Part shown: positions 38,601-49,441 of the stretch, piece after piece
Numbering within the stretch: position 1 is the first letter of the stretch
How the letters are laid out: each line of letters starts with the position of its first letter
Assembly (NCBI GenBank): GCA_029582155.1
Contig: CM055894.1
Location: 31,711,707-31,775,706, forward strand
Source of the DNA: Panopea generosa
Taxonomy: Eukaryota; Mollusca; Bivalvia; Adapedonta; Hiatellidae
DNA length: 64,000 nucleotides
Direction: 5' to 3'
The notes under the pieces: generated by a model
Told to the model about the DNA's origin: nothing
The model's input: only the letters and a program-made list of their open reading frames with translations
Database searches by the model: none
Made by a program: the position numbers and the translations under genes

Positions 38601-41600
38601 CTTATACGTGGACGACGGTCCTTGGCTATACTCTTTAACTTACACGTGGACGACGGACCGTGGCTATACTCTTTAACTTATACATGGACGACGATCAGTG
38701 GCTTTACCCTTTAACTTATACATGGACGACGATCAGTGGCCATACTCTTTAACTTATACATGGACGACGATCAGTGGCTATACTCTTTATCTTATACATG
38801 GACGACGATCAGTGGCTATACTCTTTAATTTATACATGGACGACGGTCCATGGCTATACCCTTTAACTTATACATGGACGACGGTCCATGGCTATACTCT
38901 TTAACTTATACATGGACGACGGACCCTGGCTTTACTCTTTATCTTATACATGGACGACGGTCCGTGGCTATACTCTTTAACTTATACATGTACGACGATC
39001 CGTGGCTAAACTCTTTAACTTATACATGGACGACAATCAGTGGCTACACTCTTTAATTTATACATGGACGACGGTCTGTGGCTATACTCTTTAACTAATA
39101 CATGGACGACAATCAGTGGCTACACTCTTTAACTTATACATGGACGACGGTCTGTGGCTATACTTTTTAACTTATACTTGGACGACGGTCCATGGCTATA
39201 CCCTTTAACTTATACACGGACGACGGTCCATCGCTATACTCTTTAACTTATACATGGACGACGGACCGTGGCTATACTCTTTAACTTATACATGGACGAC
39301 GGTCCGTTGCCATACTCTTTAACTTATACGTGGACGACGGACCGTGGCAATACTCTTCAACTTATACATGGACGACGGTCTATGGCTATACTCTTTAACT
39401 TATACATGGACGACGATCAGTGGATATACTCTTTAACTTTTATGTGGACGACGATCAGTGGCTATACTCTTTAATTTATACACAGACGACGGTCCATTGC
39501 TATACTCTTTTACTTATACATGGACGACGATCAGTGGCTATACTCTTTAACTTATACATGGACGACGATCCATGGCTATACTCTTTAACTTATATGTGGA
39601 CGACGGTCCCTGGATATACTCTTTATCATATAAATGGACGACAGTCCAATGCTATACTCTTTAACTTATACATGGACGACGGTCCATGGCTATACTTTTT
39701 AACTTATTAATTGACGACGGTCTGTGGCTATATTCTTTAACTTGTATTTGGACGACGGTCTGTATCTATACTCTTTAACTTATAAATGAACGACGGTCCA
39801 TGGCTATACTCTTTAACTTATAAATTGACGACGGTCTCTGGCTTTATTCTTTAACTTATACATGGACGACGGTTCCTGGCTATACTCTTTAACTTATACA
39901 TGGACGACGATCCGAGGCTATACTCTTTAATTTATACGTGGACGACGATCCTTGGCTATACTCTTTAACTTATACATGGACGACGATCCGTGGCTATACT
40001 CTTTAGTTTATACGTGGATGATGGTCCGTTGCTAAACTCATTAACTTATACGTGGACAAAGATAAGTGGCTATACTCATTAACTTATAAATAGACGGCGG
40101 TCCATCGCTATACTATTTTACTGATATGTGGACGACGATCCGTGGTTATACCCTTTAACTTATACGTGGACGACGATCCGTGGCTATACTCTTTAACTTA
40201 TACATGGACGACAATCAGTGGCAACACTCTTTAATTTATACATGGACGACGGTCCTTGGCTATACTATTTAACTTATACATGGACGACAATCAGTGGCTA
40301 CACTCTTTAACTTATACATGGATGGCGGTCCGTGGCTATACTCTTTAACTTATACTTGGACGACGGACCGTGGCTATACTGTTTAACTTATACATGGACG
40401 ACGGTCCGTGGCTATACTCTTCAACTTAAACATGGACGACGGTCCATGGCTATACGCTTTAACTTATACGTGGACGACAGACCGTGGCTATACTCTTTAA
40501 CTTATACATGGACGACGGTCCGTGGCCATACTCTTTAACTTATACGTGGACAACGGACTGTGGCTATACTCTTTAACTGATACATGGACGACGATCAGTG
40601 GCTATACTCTTTAACTTATACATGGACGACGGTCCATGGCTTTACGCTTGAACTTATGCGTGGACGACGGACCGTGGCTATACTCATTAACTTATACATT
40701 GACGACGGACCGTGGCCATACTCTTTAACTTATACGTGGACAACGGACCGTGGCTATACTCTTTAACTTATACATGGACGGCGGTCCGTGGCTATACTCT
40801 TTAACTTATACATGGACGACGATCAGTGGCTATACTCTTTAACTTATTCATGGACGACGATCCGTGGCTATACTCTCTAACTTATACATGGACGACGATC
40901 AGTGGCTATACTCTTTAACTTATACATGGACGACGGTCCATGGCTTTACGCTTGAACTTATGCGTGGACGACGGACCGTGGCTATACTCATTAACTTATA
41001 CATTGACGACGGACCGTGGCCATACTCTTTAACTTATACGTGGACAACGGACCGTGGCTATACTCTTTAACTTATACATGGACGGCGGTCCGTGGCTATA
41101 CTCTTTAACTTATACATGGACGACGATCAGTGGCTATACTCTTTAACTTATTCATGGACGACGATCCGTGGCTATACTCTCTAACTTATACATGGACGAC
41201 GATCAGTGGCTATACTCTTTAACTTATACATGGACGACGGTCCATGGCTATACTCTTTAACTTATACGTGGACGACGGACCGTTGCTATACTCTTTAACT
41301 GATACATGAACGACGATCAGTGACTTTACTCTTTAATTTATAAATGGACCACGGTCCATGGCTATACTTTTTAACTTATATGAGGACGACGATCAGTGGC
41401 TAAAATCTTTAATTTAGACACGGACCACGGTCCATGGCTATACTCTTTAACTTACACGTGGACGACGATCAGTGGCTATACTCGTTAATATATACATGGA
41501 CGACGGTACTCGGCAATACCCTTTAACTTATACATGGACGACGGTCCATGGCTATGCTCTTTAACTTATACATTGACGACGGACCGTGGCTATACTCTTT

Positions 41601-44600
41601 AACTTCTACATAGACGGTGGTCCATTGCTATACTCTTTTACTTATATATGGACGACGATCCGTGGCTATACCCTTTTACTTATACATGGACGACGATACG
41701 TGGCTATACTCTTTAACTTTTACATGGACGACCATCAGTGGCTACACTCTTTAATTTATACATGGACGAAGGTCCTTGGCTATACTCTTTAACTTATACA
41801 TGGACTACAATCAGTGGCTACACTCTTTAACTTATACATGGACGACGGTCCGTGGCTATACTCTTTAACTTACACGTGGACGACGGACCGTGGCTATACT
41901 CTTTAACTTATACATGGACGACGATCAGTGGCTATACTCTTTAACTTATACATGGACGACGATCAGTGGCTATACTCTTTATCTTATACATGGACGACGG
42001 TCCATTGCTATACTCTTTAACTTATACGTGGACGACGGACCGTGGCTATATTCTTTAACTTATACATGGACGACGATCAGTGGCTATACTCTTTAATTTA
42101 TACATGGACGACGGTCAGTGGCTATACTCTTTAACTTATACATGGACGACGGTGTATGGCTATACTCTTTAACTTATATGTGGACGACGATCAGTGGCTA
42201 TACTCTTTAATTTATACACGGACGACGGTCCATGGCTATACTCTTTAATTTATACATGGACGACGGTCAATGGCTATACCCTTTAACTTATACATGGACG
42301 ACGGTCAATGGCTATACTCTTTAACTTATACATGGACGACGGACCGTGGCTATACTCTTTAACTTATACATAGACGGCGGTCCATTGCTATACTTTTTTA
42401 CTTATATGTGGACGACGATCCGTGGCTATACCCTTTAACTTATACATGGACGACTATCCGTGGCTATACTCTTTAACTTATACATGGACGACAATCAGTT
42501 GCTACACTCTTTAATTTATACATGGACGACGGTCCTTGGCTATACTCTTTAACTTATACATGGACGACAATCAGTGGCTACACTCTTTAACTTATACATG
42601 GACGACGGTCAGTTGCTATACTCTTTAACTTATACTTGGACGACGGACCGTGGCTATACTCTTTAACTTATACATGGAAGACTGTCCGTGGCTATACTCT
42701 TTATCTTATACATAGACGACGATCAGTGGCTATACTCTTTAACTTATATATGGACGACGGTCCATGGCTATACTCTTTAACTTATACGTGGACGACGGAC
42801 AGTGGCTATACTCTTTTACTTATACATGGACGACGGTCCGTGGCCATACTATTTAACTTATACGTGGACGACAGACCGTGGCTATACTCTTTAATTTATA
42901 CATGGACGACGGTCCGTGGCTATACTCTTTAACTTATACATGGACGACGATCAGTGGATATACTCTTTAACTTATACGTGGACGACGGAACCAATTCTAT
43001 ACTCCTTAACTTATACATTGACGACGGTCTATGGCTATACTCTTTAACTTATATGTGGACGACGATCAGTGGCTATACTCTTTAATTTATACACGGACGA
43101 CGGTCCATGGCTATACTCTTTTACTTATACATGGACGACGATCAGTGGCTATACTCTTTAATTTATACATGGACGACGGTCCATGGCTATACCCTTTAAC
43201 TTATACATGGACGACTGTCTATGGCTATACTCTTTAACTTATACATGGACGACGGACCGTGGCTTTACTCTTTATCTTATACATGGACGACGGTCCGTGG
43301 CTATACTCTTTAACTTATACATGTACGACGATCTGTGGCTAAACTCTTTAACTTATACATGGACGACAATCAGTGGCTACACTCTTTAATTTATACATGG
43401 ACGACGGTCCGTGGCTATACTCTTTAACTTATACATGGACGACAATCAGTGGCTACACTCTTTAACTTATACATGGACGACGGTCTGTGGCTATACTTTT
43501 TAACTTATACTTGGACGACGGACCGTGGCTATACTCTTTAACTTATACATGGACGACTGTCCGTGGCTATACTCTTTATCTTATACATGGACGACGATCA
43601 GTGGCTATACTCTTAAACTTATACATGGACGACGGCCCATGGCTATACTCTTTAACTTATACGTGGACGGCGGACCGTGGCTATACTCTTTAACTTATAC
43701 ATGGACGACGGTCCGTTGCCATACTCTTTAACTTATACGTGGACGACGGACCGTGGCTATACTCTTTAACTTATACATGGACGACGGTCCGTGGCTATAC
43801 TCTTTAACTTATACATGGACGACGATCAGTGGATATACTCTTTAACTTATACGTGGACGACGGAACCAAGGCTATACCCTTTAACTTATACATGGACGAC
43901 GGTCTATGGCTATACTCTTTAACTTATATGTGGACGACGATCAGTGGCTATACTCTTTAATTTATACACGGACGACGGTCCATGGCTATACTCTTTTACT
44001 TATACATGGACGACGATCAGTGGCTATACTCTTTAATTTATACATGGACGACGGTCCATGGCTATACCCTTTAACTCATACATGGACGACGGTCCATGGC
44101 TATACTCTTTAACTTATACATGGACGACGGACCGTGGTTATACGCTTTATCTTATACATGGACGACGTTCAGTGGCTATACTCTTTAACTTATACATGGA
44201 CGACGATCCGTGGCTAAACTCTTTAACTTATACATGGACGACAATCAGTGGCTACATTCTTTAATTTATACATGGACGACGGTCCTTGGCTATACTCTTC
44301 AACTTATACATGGACGACAATCAGTGGCTACACTCTTTAACTTATACATGGACGACGGTCCGTGGCTATACTCTTTAATTTATACTCGGAAGACGGACCG
44401 TGGCTATACTCTTTAACTTATACATGGACGACGGTCCGTGGCTATACTCTTTAACTTATACATGGACGACGATCAGTGGCTATACTCTTTAACTTAAACA
44501 TGGACGACGGTCCATGGCTATACTCTTTAACATATACGTGGACGACGGACCGTGGTTATACTCTTTAACTTATACATAGACGACGATCAGTGGCTATACT

Positions 44601-44982
44601 CTTTAATTTTTACATGGACGACGGTCCAAGGCTATACTCTTTAACTTATACATGGACGACGGTCTATGGCTATACTCTTTAACTTATATGTGGACGACGG
44701 TCCATGGCTATACTCTTTAACTTATACACTGACGACGGTCCATGGCTATACTCTTTAACTTATACATGGACGACAATCAGTGGCTATACTCTTTAATTTA
44801 TACATGGACGACGGTCCATGGCTATACTCTTTAACTTATACATGGACGACGGTCCATGGATATACTCTTTATCTTACACATGGACGACGGTCCATGGCTA
44901 TACTCTTTATCTTATAAATTGTCGACGGTCTGTGGCTATATTCTTTAACTGGTATTTGGTCGACGGTCCGTATCTATACTCT
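32602..44982 (+). repeat. 38-bp satellite, main block, about 326 units
   Basis: The unit runs TTAACTTATACATGG, ACGACGGTCC, then RTGGCTATACTCT. The centre varies between GGTCC, GGACC, GATCC, GATCAG and AATCAG. Unit length is almost constant at 38. Higher-order copies are visible: 304 bp (8 units; 40641 and 40945), 3230 bp (85 units; 38351 and 41581) and about 5.7 kb (151 units; 34037 and 39775). Many 60-119-codon frames result from 38 not being a multiple of 3. They cycle through M-A-I-L-F-N-L-Y-M-D-D and are not credible genes. Confidence 0.97.
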
Positions 44983-44986
44983 TGAA

Positions 44987-45891
44987 GGAGGAATATACCT
45001 TTTAAATTATTTTTGAAATCAAGGGAATATTTGGTATGTTATGAAACTTATGAAACCATCAAATGTGAATATGGTGATATATGTTTCTATTCAGTGTATT
45101 AGGAATAACTCAACTGAGGTTGAAAAAATACGCGATTTTGCTGCTATACATTGGGACGTCAAAAAGTCTGAACATGGCCATGTTTACGACGTCACATATA
45201 AATATATATTCTATTGACCGCTGCAAAAAATACATATTCACATTGGAAATTTCTTCTAGTTTCATAATATACTAATTGAACCACTGATTTAGAAAATATT
45301 TTAACCTTAATCAACCGCCAAAAAATCTTATGGAAAACGCGGTGAATTATGTAATATGTTGACGTCTTTTTTGACGTAGGGTTGGGTTAAATAATTAAAA
45401 ATAAAAAAAAATCTAGTTTGTCAATTGTTCTAAAAATCTCACAATCACTGTGAAGCATACTGTTAGAAATAAAATAAAAATTATTCCAAAATCGTTAGGT
45501 TTGTTTTTTGGTAATTTTGATTTGAATCATTTTTTTCGAAAAAATCGAGAAAAAAATAATTTCCGTTTTTCGCTAATATTTTCAGAATTTGGCGTTCGTC
45601 GTAATTATTGCATATGTCAATTCATATATCCGTTGAATGTGTACGTGGTGATATGTATTTCGATTCTGTACATTCGGTATAACTTGACTGAGGTCGACAA
45701 ATACGCAATTTTGCTGCTATAAATCGGGACGTCAGAAAGACCAAACATGGCCATGTTTACGACGTCATAGGTAAAGAAATGTTATATTTACCGCAGAAAA
45801 AAAGCATATTCAAATTGGAAATTACTTCTAGTTTCATAACATACCAAATATTCCACTGATTTCAAAAATAATTTAAAAGGTATATTCCACC
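44987..45891. mobile_element. 905-bp TTAA-type MITE with ~64-bp terminal inverted repeats
   Basis: The left end (GGAGGAATATACC..., 44987-45048) and right end (...GGTATATTCCACC, 45830-45891) are inverted copies with only a few mismatches over about 62 bp. The flanks are TGAA (44983-44986) and TTAA (45892-45895). The uninterrupted satellite has TTAA at this point (34037-34040 and 39775-39778), so the target is TTAA with one later change on the left. Internally, a ~200-bp segment (CATGGCCATGTTTACGACGTC) is directly repeated and a worn extra copy of the right terminus sits near 45260-45315. No transposase is present. TTAA targets are typical of the piggyBac group, but assignment is an inference. 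Confidence 0.88.
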
Positions 45892-46728
45892 TTAACTTAT
45901 AAATGGACGACGGTCCATGGCTATACTCTTTAACTTATAAATTGACGACGGTCTGTGGCTATATTCTTTAACTTATACGTGGACGACGATCCGTGGCTAT
46001 CCTCTTTAATTTATACGTGGACGACGATCCGTGGCTATACAATTTAACGTATACATGGACGATGATCCGTGGCTATACTATTTAACCTATACGTGGACGA
46101 CGATCCTTGGCTATAATCTTTAACTTATACATTGACGACGATCCGTGGCTATACTCTTTAACTTATACATTGACGACGATCCGTGGCTATACTCTTTAAC
46201 TTATATGTGGACGACGGTCCGTGGCTATACTCTTTAACTTATACATGGACGATGATCCGTGGCTATACTCTTTAATTTATACGTGGACGACGATCCGTGG
46301 CTATACTATTTAACTTATACGTGGACGACGATCCTTTGCTATACTCTTTAACTTAAACATTGACGACGATCAGTGGCTATTCTCTTTAACTTATACATTG
46401 ACGACGATCCGTGGCTATACTCTTTAGCTTATACGTGGACGACTGTCCGTGGCTATACTCTTTAACTTATACGTTGACAAATATAAGTGGCTATACTCTT
46501 TAACTTATACATAGACGGCGGTCCATTGCTATACTCTTTTACTTATATGTGAACGACGATCCGTGGCTATACCCTTTAACTTATATGTGGATGACGGTAC
46601 GTGGCTATACTCTTTAACTTATACATGGACAACGATTAGTGGCTATACTCTTTAACTTATACATGGACGGCGGTCCATGGCTATACTCTTTTACTGATAC
46701 ATTGACGACGATCCGTGGCTATACCCTT
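45892..46728 (+). repeat. 38-bp satellite, continuation beyond the MITE, about 22 units
   Basis: It begins with the same unit order that follows TTAA at 34041 (CTTATAAATGGACGACGG, then CTTATAAATTGACG). It is therefore the rest of one array split by the MITE. It ends at GGCTATACCCTTTTAGATTG, where a diverged 1.09-kb unit begins. Confidence 0.95.
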
Positions 46729-46729
46729 T

Positions 46730-47760
46730 TAGATTGTTTTAGACGTTTAATACAGAATATTTATAAAAAAAAAAAATACGATAATATCTTTAAATGAAAA
46801 CGGGCAATGTTTGATCCTTTATCATAATTGATAAACTGAATTATTAGAATAAAGTATTATTTGTAATGACTGAGAGGTTAGATGCATCGACGGACTACAT
46901 GCACTTGAATACATACATTTTAGTTAATATTATGTCAGAATACAGTATCTGATGCTTCACTTATGATATGTGATATATTTATCATCCGAACTCTCTCTTT
47001 TTAGACAAATATTACGTAGATTGTATAATTTAATTTGTCATTAGCAAATATGTTTTCACTTTTATTTATTTATTTATTATTACTAAGCGCGCGAGCACTG
47101 TTTTTATTACCTCCCTTTATAATTTTTTTTTTTATAACAAAAATAAATATACTAAATAATCAGTAATAAATGTTGTTTTACAATGTTGATTGATCTTTTT
47201 ATGTATATTTAAATTATTATAAACGCTTAAAGTGGTGCTACGCTATAAATACTTTACCGAACTGACACTGTAATCGGAAATTGTTTATTCCAAGTTAATG
47301 TCAAATACTTCTGATACTTTGTGTAATTGAACTGAATTCATATAATGGAAGCCACAGGTGCCCCTTGACTTTCTTTTATTGTATTTTTTGCGGTATCGGC
47401 CGCAATTATTTACGTGTGATTGAAAAAAGCCTATGCTCCCTTTCGGGTGTTTTGTTTATCAGTGTGCAGCAATAAATTTTCATTTTCTGTCTTTTTCCAA
47501 CTTTTCATCCGTTTTCTTCAACTTTACCAGGATCTGGAACCAAGATTTAGTTAACAGATTAATAGCGCAAATGGTCCACGTTGCCCAAATGTATCTGGCA
47601 TAGCTTAATAATGACAACTTGGTTAAGTATTTGAATATATACTTTCGACAGAAAGAACTGAAGAAGTGAAGTTTCTTGAATATTTGTATAAGGAGTTAAT
47701 AATATACTGGTTGTGATATACGAGCATTGTTTACTGGAATTACATGATAAAACATTATTC
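46730..47760 (+). repeat. Single diverged 1.09-kb repeat unit
   Basis: Landmarks ACCTCCCTTTATAA, GTGCAGCAATAAATTTTCAT, ACTTTACCAGG, AACAGATTAATAGCGC and TGACAACTTGGTTAAGTATT appear in the same order as in the main arrays, with many substitutions. The small minus-strand frame at 47559-47768 is a repeat by-product. Confidence 0.8.
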
Positions 47761-47925
47761 GACGTCAAAGGATCATAAATCTGTAATCTATAATTTTCTT
47801 AAACTGACACTCTAGTTTTCTGTAAGTCTTAGCGAACTTTTAACTATGGAATGATAACAGAAAGACGGTACAAATCTTTCAGTGCCATAAAATTTAAAAT
47901 ATGTTTTTGTTAAACAAGAAGGGAT

Positions 47926-48108
47926 GCGGGCAGTGGTTAAAGTGTTGGCTGCTAACGCTTGAGATTGTGAGTTCAATTCCCAGCTCATCCAGATGATCTC
48001 TCAAAAAACACCATTCGGTATTGGTTCTATCCAGGAAGCGGACTCGAGAGCGGTCAATATAAGCGCTTAGCTTTCTTCACAATCAAGCTAAAATCAATAG
48101 GTATGAAG
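47926..48108 (+). mobile_element. tRNA-headed SINE, family C
   Basis: The head has GCAGTGGTTAAAGTGTTGGC and GAGTTCAATTCCC. It is followed by TTGGTTCTATCCAGGAAGCG and a TTCACAATCAAGCTAAAATC end. The second half matches the SINE at 63046-63232 (ACTGGTTCTACACAGGAA ... TTTCACAATCGAAGTGA). The heads differ, so families may share a central core. Confidence 0.65.
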
Positions 48109-49235
48109 TAAATTAAGACTGGTTATTTGAATAATGAGTCACTATAAATATGGAAATGAACTGAATGGCTATCTGGCACAATTCGGGGAGAGGTCGGACT
48201 TTCTACCAGAAACTGTTGTTTCATAACACAACATACACACAGAGAGTGGTGACTTTATCATGTCAATGCAGTCATTTATGTTAATAAACTGCCTGCCTGA
48301 TAAACATAAGTTTATCACGTTAATGCAAGTTTATCAGGCACATGACGTCATTATGTATAATTATACATTTTGACTATAATTGAAATGAATGAAAAACGAA
48401 CTAGAAATATTGACATGATAAATAGAATACTGTGTAAGTGTCTTATATCAAGTTCGAAACGAAAGAAAAAAATCGGCAGAGCCTTGTCCTCTTTTTTTTC
48501 TAAGCCTCACTTGATAAAGTTGATAATATCAGACACTATCATGGTATTCTCTATTTATTGGGATTGAAGATAACTTCGAGGTGAGTTGTAAAGATTTATC
48601 TGGTCAACAACTTAGATCAATTGACCACAATTATCCTGTATTTTATTCAATCGTCCTGAAAATTGGGATTAACATTCAATTCTGAAATAGCATGTTCAAA
48701 TATTTACTTTTATTGTTTATGGAAAACAAACACACGTCAATGGAATAACAGGTGAATTATATACAAGTATTGACTTTTGTGGAGTACAGTGCAACTTATG
48801 TAAGCGGCCACCTCTACTGAGCAACCACTTGTCTTAAGCAGCAGCATTTGTTATTTCCCATTAGTATGCATTTGAATAAATCAGCCTATATTACCATCAT
48901 TCTGTTTTAAAAAGGCCTCTTTTGATCCATCTTTTGGCTGGCGACTTAAGAAAGGTTTGGCTATATACTCAGTATTAATAGGTTTTGTTAAGGCTGACCA
49001 TGCCGGGTTACTTTCAGACGAGATGGTATTTTCTGAAGTTTGATAATATTAATGTCACCCTCAAAAGAGTATTACTCATCATGTCTATGTATTCATTTAT
49101 GTTGATAAACTGCTTGCCAGATAAACATAGGTTTATCACGTCAGTGCAAGTTTATCAGCCACATGGCGTCATTATGTATTGACTGTGTGAAGATAGTCTT
49201 ACTGTTCTAATGTCAAAGACGGTAACATGAATATT
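48109..49235. other. Non-coding stretch with a paired hairpin repeat
   Basis: The segment at 48259-48358 recurs at 49079-49180 with about 85-90% visible similarity. Each copy contains the inverted pair CTGATAAAC ... GTTTATCAG and ends at CATTATGTAT. No gene is recognised. Frames at 48370-48567 and 48985-49182 have no family resemblance. Confidence 0.6.
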
Positions 49236-49441
49236 TCTTTTTGCTCGACCACACTCTCCGTTGTGGTTGATATACGACATTTGGTCTCACCGCTGATTCG
49301 AGTGGGAAAGTTATCAGTTACATGCAGAGATGGGGTGACCTCGAGTTCTGGGTAGCCTTTCAGGATCCCATAAAACAGTGGTTAGGTTAACTGATTGTAT
49401 GTGAATCCTCGATGGCATTAAATTACGCTAAATATTTAATC
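49236..49441 (+). mobile_element. SINE family A, 5'-truncated
   Basis: The body matches the 4579-4885 element: GTGGTTGATATACGACATT, GAGTGGGAAAGTTATCAGTT, TTTCAGGATCCCATAAAACA, and CCTCGATGGCATTAAATTACG followed by a short TAAAT end. The tRNA head is missing apart from its last bases. Confidence 0.75.

Noticed and set aside
32564-44416. Dozens of + strand frames of about 68 codons (up to 119) repeating M-A-I-L-F-N-L-Y-M-D-D
   Set aside because: They are forced by the 38-bp satellite: because 38 is not divisible by 3, each frame cycles through all three readings and stops at the same TAA. No splice signals, start context or domain supports coding.
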